DNA of 64,000 bases. Source: an uncultured Kiloniellaceae bacterium. Lineage in GTDB: Bacteria; Pseudomonadota; Alphaproteobacteria; Kiloniellales; Kiloniellaceae. Shown here piece after piece: positions 28,041 through 37,101 of this stretch (the first letter of the stretch is position 1; each line of letters opens with the position of its first letter). The notes under the pieces are model-generated. The model worked only from the letters and a program-made list of their open reading frames with translations, was not told the DNA's origin and made no database searches. The stretch spans positions 496,001 to 560,000 of the forward strand of contig CANLSF010000001.1 of the NCBI GenBank assembly GCA_947493695.1. Reading direction: 5' to 3'. A program made the translations under genes and the position numbers.

Positions 28041-28649
28041 ATGTCCAAGCAAACAAACGCCTTTCAAAAACTACAGCAACTCGCCCAACCCCAGGAATTT
28101 CTTAAGCAATTCGCGAAGATAGGAGAGGACGCGAGTCCCACCTCCTGTGCGCAGAATGCAATGGTCATTGCCAAGTATGTCACCAACCAACCCATGACCG
28201 GGGGGATGACCGGACTCCAGCCGCTCGGGCGCGGGGGTATGACGGGCGTGCTGAAAAACACAGTCGCCAAGAGCCTGGACACGCCGGTACTGATGTATTT
28301 TATGCTGAAGTTCTCAGGTGCCGAAGGTGTCGGCGGCGGCGACCATCATTTCTGCGCGTTCGGCCTTGATGCGGAAAACGTCGTTGTCGCAATGGGATGG
28401 CAGGACATTTTTACCTTCGAGGACTGGTTTCGCGATAACGAGCAAGGCGTTTACAAGACCGCAAACTTCCTGTCGCATTTCGAGGGGATAGAATCCGGGA
28501 GTACAAAGTCCGTGATCGATCTCTGCGCCTATCTGGGCGTCGTAAAACAGGAGAAATACAGGGGACGAGGCGTGATTTCAGTTCTGACCGACGACCTTTC
28601 CGGGTTCAAGCCCAGAATAGAATACGGCTACTATATGGAGCTGCCGTAA
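28041..28649 (+). CDS. Hypothetical protein with papain-like cysteine-peptidase motifs
   Basis: This 202-residue protein matches no family I recognise. It has no signal peptide. The order of motifs suggests a cysteine-peptidase-like fold: a Cys at residue 36 in TSCAQNAMVIAKY, at the start of a predicted helix, and DHHFCAFGLD (residues 101-110) leading into strands ENVVVAMGWQD, as the His strand does in C39/NlpC-like folds. A Gly/Met-rich loop (PMTGGMTGLQPLGRGGMTG) separates them. It stands alone between long noncoding stretches, with a slightly less GC-rich composition. A catalytic role is inference. Confidence 0.65.
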   Translation: MSKQTNAFQKLQQLAQPQEFLKQFAKIGEDASPTSCAQNAMVIAKYVTNQPMTGGMTGLQPLGRGGMTGVLKNTVAKSLDTPVLMYFMLKFSGAEGVGGGDHHFCAFGLDAENVVVAMGWQDIFTFEDWFRDNEQGVYKTANFLSHFEGIESGSTKSVIDLCAYLGVVKQEKYRGRGVISVLTDDLSGFKPRIEYGYYMELP

Positions 28650-28854
28650 GCCTGCCGCGCAGTTTGCATGACCTGCATCGGACCATCCGCAGACTCTTTA
28701 AAAAGCCTCCGATAAACGCGCTCGGAAAAACGATAAGCCACAGAAATGTCACAGCACCCCGTCGATAACCGGCATCCGGCTTCCGGCATCGCGGGGTACG
28801 GTGATCACAGCTGACCGTTCATGGGACCAGACAGTTCCAAAACTCAATCCGGGC

Positions 28855-30588
28855 TTACAACCCGGCTGACTGTTCCGCCTCCCATGTCTTCAGTTTTCCC
28901 TGGGAGGCCTGGATGCAGGATTTGGCCTTGTCCCGGAAGACGAGCCGGCAGGTGGTCGTCAGCGCTTTCGCCGCTTCGCGATCGTTTTTCCGCAGCAGCA
29001 AGTCGATGCGGAAGGGATAGAGGCCGGGCGGCTCTTTGAAGCGCACCCAGGCTTGATCGATCAGGGCATCGGCAGCCTTGATCTTGCCCGAGTCCCGATA
29101 GATCCGGATTGTCTCCCGATAAACCTCAAAGGAAGGTTCCGTCCCCTTGAGCGCCCGCTCCAGGTTCAGTCTCTGCTTGGTCTTTTCGCCCTGAAGCTTA
29201 CGCAGGAGAGCGAAGTTCAGACGCGGCAGCGCCAGCTTGCCTCCGCGGCCCTTGATGGCGACAAAGGCCTTCTGTTGCGCGCCCTTGAAATCCTCAAGGT
29301 CAATGTGGTTCCGGGTCTCCCAGCTCGCGCGGTAAATCACCAGGAGCTCATCCACGGAAGGCTGCGCCAGGAATTTCGCCCAGCCGGCCCGGTCAGCCTC
29401 GCGCTCGTCGAACTCATCCTCCCGGTCTTCATAGTGTTCATCGATGTAATCGACCAGCATATCCAGACGCTCCTGGGTCTCAGGATGGCGTTCTTCGAGG
29501 TCCGTGGTGACTGCATCGAATTCCAGCCGGAATTTCTCAACGAAGTTCAGGAAGGCCTGACCGAAGTCCCGCGTGTTCTCCGCCCGTGCATCCAGTTCCG
29601 CCCGCCGGGCCGCGAAAGGATCGGTCTCCACACCCTCAAAGTACTTGAGGAGGCGTTCGAGAAAAACCGGCCCCTGATAGACGTCGTAATCCGTACGCGA
29701 CATCAGATCGAACGCAAGAAGATCCGCCTCGATCTCCTGGTCCCGCGACCAGCTTGGTGTGAGCGCCGTCTCGGTGAGAAAGAGAGTCGCCTGCGATGCA
29801 AACCAGGTGATCAACTGAACCTTCTGCATCTCCTGCTGATTGTTCGCGTCAAACAGACCGTAGGCCGTCCCGAGTTCTACAGCCGAAGCAAGGCCGACTT
29901 CAGCGACATTCGCCAGTTTCTCGTTGGTGCTGGCCAGCCACTCGGCATTGTGGTGGTTCAGGATCACATGGGAAATTTCATGCGCGACCACAAAGGCCAA
30001 TTCGTCTTCGCTACCGACATCGGCGATAATTGAAAGCGGGATTCCGATCACGCCGTCATGCATAGCGCTGGCATCGCCGAGACCCCGCGCACCGGTGACC
30101 ACAAAGCGGATCGGAACATCGGTGACAGGCTGCACAGCCAGGATCCTGGCAGCAATTTCATTGAGCTTTGCTTCAATGCGTTTCTCCGGCACGACGCCCG
30201 GACGAGCCAGCCGGAAGTGAGTCACACCGTCCGTCAGCAGATTGACATCCTGCGGCTTGTAGGCCGTGTCCGTCTCCTCGGCCTCCGTCTTTTTGGTTCC
30301 GCTGTAGCCGTCCTCGTCCTTGCCGAACGCCGTGGTCGAGAGATTGCTTCTCTGTGGCGCGGTTTTACTCTCGCGCTCAAGGATCGACATCTGCCAGGGC
30401 CCTGCTTCCAGCTCGTCGATCAGCACCCCGTCATCGCCAGGCGCACCGTCGACCTGCCGGTCGAGCCATTTGAAAACATCGGATCTGGCCGCGGGGACCA
30501 AACTCGCCATGAGAACCCCAAAGACGCCGAGGACGAACATGCTGCGCAGTGCCATGGAACGCCCAGCGCCGAAACCCCCGCCCCTCAT
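28855..30588 (-). CDS. Periplasmic M48-family metalloprotease with long C-terminal helical region
   Basis: The 577-residue product has a signal peptide ending near PAARSDVF, an acidic N-terminal region, and an M48 domain with the zinc motif HEISH at residues 203-207 (VAHEISHVILNHH) and the Glu region RDQEIEADLLAFDLM. The second half (350-577) is helical and TPR-like (YRETIRIYRDSGKIKAADALI), more than usual for the family. The start at ATG 30588 overlaps the stop of the upstream gene as ATGA; two residues longer is possible. It is the last gene of a cassette with an SH3-like exported protein and a CHASE2 protein, suggesting a membrane-sensing proteolysis function. Confidence 0.88.
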   Translation of the reverse strand: MRGGGFGAGRSMALRSMFVLGVFGVLMASLVPAARSDVFKWLDRQVDGAPGDDGVLIDELEAGPWQMSILERESKTAPQRSNLSTTAFGKDEDGYSGTKKTEAEETDTAYKPQDVNLLTDGVTHFRLARPGVVPEKRIEAKLNEIAARILAVQPVTDVPIRFVVTGARGLGDASAMHDGVIGIPLSIIADVGSEDELAFVVAHEISHVILNHHNAEWLASTNEKLANVAEVGLASAVELGTAYGLFDANNQQEMQKVQLITWFASQATLFLTETALTPSWSRDQEIEADLLAFDLMSRTDYDVYQGPVFLERLLKYFEGVETDPFAARRAELDARAENTRDFGQAFLNFVEKFRLEFDAVTTDLEERHPETQERLDMLVDYIDEHYEDREDEFDEREADRAGWAKFLAQPSVDELLVIYRASWETRNHIDLEDFKGAQQKAFVAIKGRGGKLALPRLNFALLRKLQGEKTKQRLNLERALKGTEPSFEVYRETIRIYRDSGKIKAADALIDQAWVRFKEPPGLYPFRIDLLLRKNDREAAKALTTTCRLVFRDKAKSCIQASQGKLKTWEAEQSAGL

Positions 30589-30983
30589 TTGCATGACGCG
30601 CCCGCCCCGCGTGAGACCGCGTTTCCGGCCGCGTCCTGTGGGACACTCGCAACCTTTGGACAGGGTGGAAGTCCGGTTTTCACGCCGTTGGTCTTGGCAT
30701 TCTTCCGTTTGATCCAGACTGTCTCGTTTTTAATTTTGAAAGCATAGCGGCTGTTGGTGGCAGCGATGATCTTATAATCCCCGCCCAAGGTCTTAAGTTC
30801 TTTTGCCGAAAGCTTTTTCCAGACTGCCTTGGTTTTTGAGTCCTTATAGAGTTTGATCTTGGATCCGCTGAACCCGGTAATCGTAGGCTCGCCCTGGCTG
30901 TAGGCCGGCGGCACAGCGGATAAAAGACTCAAAAACAGAGCGAAAATGACAACCTGAAAACCTCCACGATACCTGTTCCCCAT
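30585..30983 (-). CDS. Exported SH3-like small protein
   Basis: The 132-residue product has a clear signal peptide (VVIFALFLSLLSAVPPAYSQG) followed by a compact beta-rich domain (SKIKLYKDSKTKAVWKKL to NETVWIKRKNAK) that looks like a bacterial SH3 domain, and a tail with two cysteines that could form a disulfide (PPCPKVAS and GASCK). I recognise no named family. It lies 136 bases after the CHASE2 gene and overlaps the protease gene by four bases, so it is translationally coupled to the latter and may be its periplasmic partner. Confidence 0.7.
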   Translation of the reverse strand: MGNRYRGGFQVVIFALFLSLLSAVPPAYSQGEPTITGFSGSKIKLYKDSKTKAVWKKLSAKELKTLGGDYKIIAATNSRYAFKIKNETVWIKRKNAKTNGVKTGLPPCPKVASVPQDAAGNAVSRGAGASCK

Positions 30984-31119
30984 AGCTTCCCCTTCTCTAA
31001 CGCACGGTTATTTTTGATAAAACCCTCAATAGTGACTTAGACCCCGATTAACGCCTTATGATAGTGTAGCAAATTGTTTTTCTACCTACAATTATTGAAT
31101 CCCAGGCATGGCGTGAATG

Positions 31120-33231
31120 TCATCGCGACAGCTCGTCCGGCGGACGCTTGCCCCAACCGCCCAAACCCAGCCAGATCGGAGGCATCAGTCGCCAAAGACG
31201 TGGTATGGAGCGCACACCGATCAGACTGAGCAGTCCGACGAAGTTCAGCGCCGCGCCCGGAAAGAGAAAGGTCGTCACCAGAATCAGTTCAATGACGACC
31301 ACAGCGGCGAGAAACGGCAGCAGCAGCCCGCCCGCGATCCAGATGCCATAAAACCGAAACGCGGCGGTGCGGGTCCGCGCGCGCTCGCCCGCCCGCTCGA
31401 CCCGCGACAGAAGCATCAGTCCGTATTCCCACAGCGGAACGACGGCAATGAAGCCCAACAGCGTCAGAATGAGTTTGCTCGAGACGCCCCAGATTTCATT
31501 TTTCGCGATCAGCTTCTCCGGCCCGCGATAGGTCAGGAGATTGTCGATCGCCATGGCATGGAAGTAAGCGCCGTTCAAAGGCCAGTGCGCCGGCGGCCGG
31601 AAGCTGTCTGCCAGACCGGTCAGGTTCTGGGCGTAGATGACGATAGCGCCTTCCAGATCCTCCCGCGTCGCACCGTCGTTGAGAATCTCCGCAACCCGGT
31701 AGCTACGCACAGGCGGACAGATCTGCCGCAGGGGCGACTTGAATTCAAACAGGGGGTCCTTGTCGTACTCTTTGACCAGCATCCGCAATCTGGGCAACCA
31801 GTGATCGGGCAGCTCTCTGCAGGCATAACGGCCATTCCGCGGAACCTTCGTTCCATCTGCGAGCTGCATTTCGAAACTGCGCGTCGACCAATGCAGATTG
31901 AGAAAGTCGACATCAGGATTTTTAAGCACTTTGTCAGGACAGACCTCAGACCCGTAGTTGACCGACGCAAGCCCCCTGACCGCGTCAAAAACACCGCACG
32001 CGGCGGAAGGCAGACGCCGGGCGAAGATTTCCCCGGTGTCGGCCTCGTCTTTTCCTCGGCGAAGCGTCAGCTCGAGGTGATTTCTGTCTTGGGTTTCCTC
32101 ATCCCCTGACCTGTCCACGCCGGTTTCTTCCGATGCCTCTCCCTGCAGCTCCAGAGAAGACGATGGCTGTTCGACATCGCGCAAACAGCGCTGACGTTCT
32201 TTCTGATAGTTCCAGAGGGGATAGCGGGTTCCCTGGCGGTGAAAACGGCCGCCGGGCACATCAACCGCACGGGTTCCCGCCCCGTCTGGCACATCCTTCG
32301 GCAAAAAGAAGGGAAGGAAACAGGGCGTGGCCGCGAAGAAAAGCGGGATCTCCTTGTCATGGCGGTAAGCGGCAACGGTATCGCCAAGGGAGGCGGAGGC
32401 GGCGCGAAAGAAACGCTGGTCATCCGTGCTGTCCCAGGTCCCGGCTTCCTTGCGCGCCTCTTCTTCCTGCAGTTCCTCTTCCCACTCATCCCCCTCAAAA
32501 CTTCGGTCATCGATGAAGGCAATATCGACAAAGACTGCGGCAGGGTCCCGATCACTAAGCCGGTCCAGCACCCAGGCATGGAAATCGTATCCGACCGGCC
32601 AGTTCTCCTCGAAAAGTTCGAGGTCCTCTTCCAGCAGTTCCACGACCACAACTTTTGGCGGCTGGGGTCCCTGCGCGGGATATCTCGAGTCAGACAGTGT
32701 GACGCGGTTGTAATTGGCGGCGCGATAGATCTGCTGATAGAGAACATCCGAGTAGTTATCCGCCGCGCTCAAGGCCCCCAGCGGATCAGACTGGCCGGCA
32801 GCCAGATAACCCAGGATCGCCAGTAACGTCACCACGACCAGCCGCAGGGGCTTGACCTTCAGTCCGATGTATCCGGCGTCCGCTTCTTCCTCGGGCGAGG
32901 GTCCGTACCAGATTTTGACCCGTCTGACACTGCGCAGAGTCACACTAACGAACAGTGCCTGCCCACGGGCGGTCAGATCGCCCTTCTCGATCTGCACCTG
33001 ATCCCGGTCGACCCAGACCTCGCGGCCATCAAGATCAAAGGCGATCCGGGTCGAAGCCGCATCGAAGCGGCAAAAAGGACGGGTCACACGATAAGGCGGC
33101 GTCAGGACATCGCGCGGAAGAAACGATTGGGTTTCACTGGAAGGCTGCGCACTGGCAGGCGCATGATAGAGAGTGACAAAGGGGTTTTTGAATCCGGAGA
33201 TCTGCCCGAAATCGCGTCCCGGCCCGATCAT
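31120..33231 (-). CDS. CHASE2-domain membrane protein without a signalling output domain
   Basis: The 703-residue product begins with a soluble region containing an SH3-like segment (PFVTLYHAP, GREVWVDRDQVQ), then a transmembrane helix (LRLVVVTLLAILGYLAAG), a large extracytoplasmic CHASE2 domain (KVVVVELLEEDLELFEENWPVGYD, AAVFVDIAFID, GAIVIYAQNLTGLADSF-like motifs) and two to three C-terminal helices from about residue 590. CHASE2 normally precedes kinase, adenylate cyclase or diguanylate cyclase domains; here nothing follows the last helices. I start it at ATG 33231, although a GTG at 33264 is in frame. The region contains many acidic insertions (EEELQEEEARK). It heads the CHASE2/SH3-like/M48 cassette. 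Confidence 0.8.
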   Translation of the reverse strand: MIGPGRDFGQISGFKNPFVTLYHAPASAQPSSETQSFLPRDVLTPPYRVTRPFCRFDAASTRIAFDLDGREVWVDRDQVQIEKGDLTARGQALFVSVTLRSVRRVKIWYGPSPEEEADAGYIGLKVKPLRLVVVTLLAILGYLAAGQSDPLGALSAADNYSDVLYQQIYRAANYNRVTLSDSRYPAQGPQPPKVVVVELLEEDLELFEENWPVGYDFHAWVLDRLSDRDPAAVFVDIAFIDDRSFEGDEWEEELQEEEARKEAGTWDSTDDQRFFRAASASLGDTVAAYRHDKEIPLFFAATPCFLPFFLPKDVPDGAGTRAVDVPGGRFHRQGTRYPLWNYQKERQRCLRDVEQPSSSLELQGEASEETGVDRSGDEETQDRNHLELTLRRGKDEADTGEIFARRLPSAACGVFDAVRGLASVNYGSEVCPDKVLKNPDVDFLNLHWSTRSFEMQLADGTKVPRNGRYACRELPDHWLPRLRMLVKEYDKDPLFEFKSPLRQICPPVRSYRVAEILNDGATREDLEGAIVIYAQNLTGLADSFRPPAHWPLNGAYFHAMAIDNLLTYRGPEKLIAKNEIWGVSSKLILTLLGFIAVVPLWEYGLMLLSRVERAGERARTRTAAFRFYGIWIAGGLLLPFLAAVVVIELILVTTFLFPGAALNFVGLLSLIGVRSIPRLWRLMPPIWLGLGGWGKRPPDELSR

Positions 33232-33264
33232 CCCTGCGCCACCGCACTGCCCGACGGCAGACAC

Positions 33265-33607
33265 TCCGACCGGCCCAAAGCCCGCTCACTCTTCCCCAAC
33301 ACGACCCAGCCTCCCCACAAGCGCGTCAATCGCCTAGTGTGGTGGAACAGAAACGATACGAACTTCTGTTTCACCACATTAGGTAGCGTAGGAAAGTATA
33401 TTTCTCCCGGCAAGCAGGAATAAAAATACGTAAGCGAATCATCCTGTTAGCTGCGGATTGACACGCGCCGTGAGTGATTTCGGGTCCGTCGCGCTGGCCA
33501 ACGCTTCCAGGGGGCGTTCGACCGGGACCCCGCGCGGTGGTATAGAAAACAGGCAGATGCTGACCTCTTAGCATCATGCGGAACCTGAAATCAGAGGAGC
33601 ATGTGGC
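33265..33607. other. Intergenic region with a 20-bp-arm inverted repeat
   Basis: No gene is supported. The region separates the divergent CHASE2 and M15 peptidase genes and contains the palindrome listed separately; plausible frames on either strand are shadows without start signals. Confidence 0.5.
33333..33383. repeat. Near-perfect palindrome with 20-bp arms
   Basis: Left arm CCTAGTGTGGTGGAACAGAA and right arm (reverse complement of TTCTGTTTCACCACATTAGG) agree at 18 of 20 positions around an 11-base loop ACGATACGAAC. It has no T-run, so it is not an ordinary terminator; it could be a repeat element, an RNA hairpin or a protein-binding site for the divergent genes. Confidence 0.6.
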
Positions 33608-34063
33608 ATGAAACTCTCGGCGAATTTCAGCCTGGCGGAGGCCATCAAATCCCAGACAGCCCTGCGCTGCGGCATCGACAACAGCCCGGACAATACTCAG
33701 ATCGCCTGTCTGCGAGAGGTTGCGGAAAAGATTCTCCAACCCGTCCGGGACCACTTCGGAACGCCTTTCACACCCTCCTCCTGGTTCCGCTCGCCCGCGC
33801 TCTGCACGCAAATCGGCTCCAGGACCACAAGTCAGCACGCCAAAGGACAGGCCGCGGACTTCGAAGTTCCCGGCGTTTCCAACTACGATCTGGCGAAATG
33901 GATCACCGAAACCATGGCGTTTGACCAGCTTATCCTCGAGCACTGGAACGCCGCCGACCCCGTCGCCGGTTGGGTTCACTGCAGCTACGCCGGGCCACAA
34001 GAAAACCGCAAGGAGGTTCTGCGTTATGACGGCAGAGCATATTTGCCGGGTTTGAAGGCTTGA
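33608..34063 (+). CDS. Peptidase M15-family D-Ala-D-Ala carboxypeptidase-like protein
   Basis: The 151-residue product resembles M15A peptidases that hydrolyse peptidoglycan peptides. Zinc ligands are visible as His77 and Asp84 in SQHAKGQAADFEV and His124 in GWVHCSY, with the catalytic Glu probably in LILEHW. SWFRSPALCTQIGSRTTSQH is the usual SxFRSP motif. There is no signal peptide, as in phage endolysins and L-alanyl-D-glutamate peptidases of this size; the Cys residues could matter outside the cytoplasm. It is solitary and may be a domesticated phage lysis-type gene. Confidence 0.88.
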   Translation: MKLSANFSLAEAIKSQTALRCGIDNSPDNTQIACLREVAEKILQPVRDHFGTPFTPSSWFRSPALCTQIGSRTTSQHAKGQAADFEVPGVSNYDLAKWITETMAFDQLILEHWNAADPVAGWVHCSYAGPQENRKEVLRYDGRAYLPGLKA

Positions 34064-34650
34064 GGATGCCGGTGAAATCTTTTTCGTTTCGGGCTTGGGT
34101 AATCCCGCCCGGCGCCTCAGGTTAGCCGCAAATTACACAGTAAAAACTGAATTCCACCCGCTTAGCGCTACACACGGCCTGCGACAGGTCGATTGCGGAA
34201 GTCCAGCTCCCGGCAAGCGCCGCTGATCGCGTAGGGGGCAATTTCTCATTCGAAATGGCACTCGCAACACTAGAAATTGGAAAAGTGCTGTTGCGGATTA
34301 AATTACCTCCTGTAACCAACTGTTTTGATTTAATTTTTTATCATTATAATATTTATCAGATTGTCCATTTAGTGGAAACAACGAACCAATAGTAACGGCA
34401 AAACATATTCTCTAATCATCACACTCAAAAGATCAATCAATCCAAAGTTAAAATAGTATTTTTCACTTTTTGATACTGGGAATTTTTACCGAAAAAGCAC
34501 TTTCTGAAAAACTATAGCTCATCATTAAAACTCTTTTAGTTTCTGCAATCTAATGTTGTGTCCAGATTTTCAACAAATGCGCCTGAAAAGTTCAAAGCGC
34601 AGCAACGTCGTGCCGGAAGGTTTCGGCGGCATAACGAAGTGGGTGATGAG
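34064..34650. other. Long intergenic region, AT-rich towards the chemoreceptor
   Basis: About 590 bases without a supported gene. The right half (34290-34560) is strongly AT-rich and should contain the MCP promoter. A partial CtrA box (TTAA-N7-TTAG, 34525-34539) lies about 110 bases before the chemoreceptor start. Confidence 0.5.
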
Positions 34651-36732
34651 ATGTACAAGAACTTGTCCATACGCTGGAAGATGATGCTTCTGGTGGCGTT
34701 GAGCGTGGTGATCCTGGCATCGGTAAATCTCTACGCGAACTTTCAGATCGCCGCGATCGGCTCCGAACTGGAGGAGATCGCCGAAGACGATCTGCCGCTG
34801 GCCAACATGGTAACCAAGATTACCATTCATCAACTGGAACAGGCCATTCAGTTCGAGCGCACCTTGCGGTTCGGTGAAGAGATGGTGCTTCATCCGGAAG
34901 CCAAAAAATACTTCGATATTGCCAACAAACGATTCCACGAGTTGGCCGAGCAGGTCGACGCTGAAATCCTCAAGGCCGAGGAGCTGGTCGCGAAGTCACA
35001 AAGCCATATAACGCACGACGCGACGATGAAAAAGTTCGATGAGGTTCTGGTTGCCCTCAAAAAGCTGGAGGTGGGTCACAAGAGCTACGACCTCCACGCG
35101 GATAAGATCATTGACATGCTGAAAGTCGGCAATGTCGACGAGGCGCGGGAAAAGGCGCACGAAGTCGAGGCCGAGGAAGACAAGTTCAATCACGAACTCG
35201 AAGAGCTTCTACTTGAAATCGTCGCCTTCACGGAGAAGTCGGCGACGCTTGCCGAGGCGCACGAGCACGAGGCCGAGCGCAATCTCTGGATCGCCCTGGC
35301 CCTGGGGATTGTGATTCTTGTGACAGGCGGCATGGTCATGGTTGGTCAGATGCTGCGGCCGTTGCTGCGCTCTGTCGATGCGGTCGATGCGCTCGCTGAC
35401 GGGGACACGACTATAGAGCTCGTCTCGGATTCGAAAGATGAGCTCGGCCGCCTTGCCACTTCCGTGGAAACCCTGCGTCAGTCCCTGAAGAAACTGAGCG
35501 AAATGCAGGCCGACGAGGCCAGGCGCGAGATGGAGTCCAAGGCCCAGATCAAGAAGGAGATGCTGGCCATGTCCGACGCCCTGGATCAGCACGTGCAGGT
35601 CGCAGTCGGCGCCATTCGCGACAAGGCCAACAACATGGACGGTCTGATCGATCAGATGAGCCAGGCCGCACAACAGGTCAGCAATCAGAGCACCTCGGTC
35701 ACGGCCTCGGCGGAAAGCGCGACCGGGAACGTGCAAACGGTCGCGTCTGCCGCGGAAGAGATGTCCGGCAACATCAACGAAATCAGCCGCCAGATCGAGC
35801 GTTCGACAAATATCACGGCGCAGGCTGTCGAGGTCGCGGGCACGACCACGGAAAAGGTCCAGGGTCTCACCGACGCGGCAAAAGAGATCGAGGATATCGT
35901 AACCCTGATCAACGAGATCGCCGATCAGACCAACCTGCTCGCCCTGAACGCAACCATCGAAGCTGCACGGGCCGGCGATGCGGGTAAGGGCTTCGCCGTC
36001 GTGGCTTCCGAAGTCAAGAATCTGGCCAACCAGACCGCGAAGGCCACCGAGCAGATCCGGCAACAGATCGGCGCAATTCAGGGGGCCACAGACGAAGCCG
36101 CCACGGCCATCGAGCGGATCGGCGGAACGGTCAACGAGATCAGCGAGATCACCAACGGCATCTCCGATTCCATGAAAGAGCAATCTGCAGCCACCATGGA
36201 GATTGCCCGCAGTGTGCAGGAAGCCGCCACGGGCACGCAGGAGGTCTCCAGCAGCATGCAGGAGGCTTCCGCCGCCTCGCAGCAATCCGAGCAGGTTGCG
36301 AGCGAGGTCAGCCGTGACGCCAAGGAAGTGATTGGCGCCGTCAACGAATTGCAGACCCAGATCACGGAGATCCTGCGAGAATCAAAAGCCGGAGACCGCC
36401 GCGTGTACGAGCGGGTGAAGCAACAGCAGCCTTCGCAGATCCAAGTCCACGGCCAGTGGCGCGAATGCACCATCAAGGACGTCTCCGCCGGTGGCGCGGA
36501 AATCGCCGCCCTTGACGGCGTCGCTCAGGGCGATTCCATCAAACTCAAGGTGCCGGGTTTCGGCGAGGTCGACGGCCGCATCATCCGCGCCAGCGATACC
36601 TCTCGCGGTATCACCTTTAACCTGGACGAGAAAACCCGCGAAGCGTTGGACCGGCACCTGGTGGGTGGAGCTTCAACAGAAAAAGCGGCACCAGAAGAAG
36701 AAGCTGCGCCAGCGGAAGAAGTCGCCGCTTAG
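34651..36732 (+). CDS. Methyl-accepting chemotaxis protein with C-terminal PilZ domain
   Basis: The 693-residue receptor has a transmembrane helix at residues 12-31, a periplasmic helical sensor domain (about 32-205), a second helix near 211-231, a HAMP linker, and a cytoplasmic MA signalling domain whose tip is [21 protein letters not shown] with [10 protein letters not shown]. The last 110 residues form a PilZ domain with both c-di-GMP-binding motifs: RxxxR (Arg584-Arg588 in RRVYER) and DxSxxG (Asp610-Gly615, DVSAGG). Similar fusions exist in Azospirillum (Tlp1). An Ala/Glu tail ends the protein. ATG 34651 is chosen because the preceding 31 residues are basic and unlike an MCP N-terminus. 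Confidence 0.95.
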   Translation: MYKNLSIRWKMMLLVALSVVILASVNLYANFQIAAIGSELEEIAEDDLPLANMVTKITIHQLEQAIQFERTLRFGEEMVLHPEAKKYFDIANKRFHELAEQVDAEILKAEELVAKSQSHITHDATMKKFDEVLVALKKLEVGHKSYDLHADKIIDMLKVGNVDEAREKAHEVEAEEDKFNHELEELLLEIVAFTEKSATLAEAHEHEAERNLWIALALGIVILVTGGMVMVGQMLRPLLRSVDAVDALADGDTTIELVSDSKDELGRLATSVETLRQSLKKLSEMQADEARREMESKAQIKKEMLAMSDALDQHVQVAVGAIRDKANNMDGLIDQMSQAAQQVSNQSTSVTASAESATGNVQTVASAAEEMSGNINEISRQIERSTNITAQAVEVAGTTTEKVQGLTDAAKEIEDIVTLINEIADQTNLLALNATIEAARAGDAGKGFAVVASEVKNLANQTAKATEQIRQQIGAIQGATDEAATAIERIGGTVNEISEITNGISDSMKEQSAATMEIARSVQEAATGTQEVSSSMQEASAASQQSEQVASEVSRDAKEVIGAVNELQTQITEILRESKAGDRRVYERVKQQQPSQIQVHGQWRECTIKDVSAGGAEIAALDGVAQGDSIKLKVPGFGEVDGRIIRASDTSRGITFNLDEKTREALDRHLVGGASTEKAAPEEEAAPAEEVAA

Positions 36733-36755
36733 CGGCAGGATAAAGACAGAGTGTT

Positions 36756-36797
36756 AGCCCGGGCGGTGACAGAGGTCGCCGCCCGGCTTTTTTTTGC
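36756..36797 (+). terminator. Terminator after the MCP-PilZ gene
   Basis: GCCCGGGCGGTGAC pairs with GTCGCCGCCCGGC around a short AGAG loop and is followed by eight to nine T residues, 24 bases after the stop. Confidence 0.88.
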
Positions 36798-36904
36798 GTC
36801 CGAAAACCCATAGAAAGGGCGCGCACCTTCTGAGGAAATGCTGCGCCTATACGAACAAAGTCCGAACACTCATTTAAATGGGAGGGCGGCCATTTCCGGG
36901 GAGT

Positions 36905-36981
36905 TGGTGCGCCCGGCAGGATTCGAACCTGCGACCCCAGGATTAGGAATCCTGTGCTCTATCCAACTGAGCTACGGGCGC
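36905..36981 (-). tRNA. tRNA-Arg(CCT)
   Basis: On the minus strand a 77-base cloverleaf reads GCGCCCG acceptor stem, D arm GCTC...GAGC, anticodon stem-loop CAGGA-TTCCTAA-TCCTG with anticodon CCT, T arm GCAGG-TTCGAAT-CCTGC, acceptor CGGGCGC, and an encoded CCA. It decodes AGG arginine codons. Confidence 0.96.
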
Positions 36982-37101
36982 TTAAATGACCAACGGCGCC
37001 CGTTATACACAGGGCGCCGGGGTTTGCCTACCGGGATTCAGAAATGTGGCAGGCGTCTGTGAAGCCAGACCCGGCGTTGTCTGCCGCAGGCGTCCGCCCG
37101 C

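Noticed and set aside
33371-34000. Long minus-strand frame opposite the M15 peptidase
   Set aside because: The plus-strand frame has all zinc-peptidase motifs; the minus frame is a shadow.
34122-34319. 65-codon minus-strand frame before the chemoreceptor
   Set aside because: No start signal or recognisable sequence, and it spans a change from GC-rich to AT-rich DNA.
36838-37062. Open frame including the string LVRPAGFEPATPGLG
   Set aside because: It is the well-known false translation of a tRNA gene; tRNA-Arg(CCT) occupies this position on the opposite strand.
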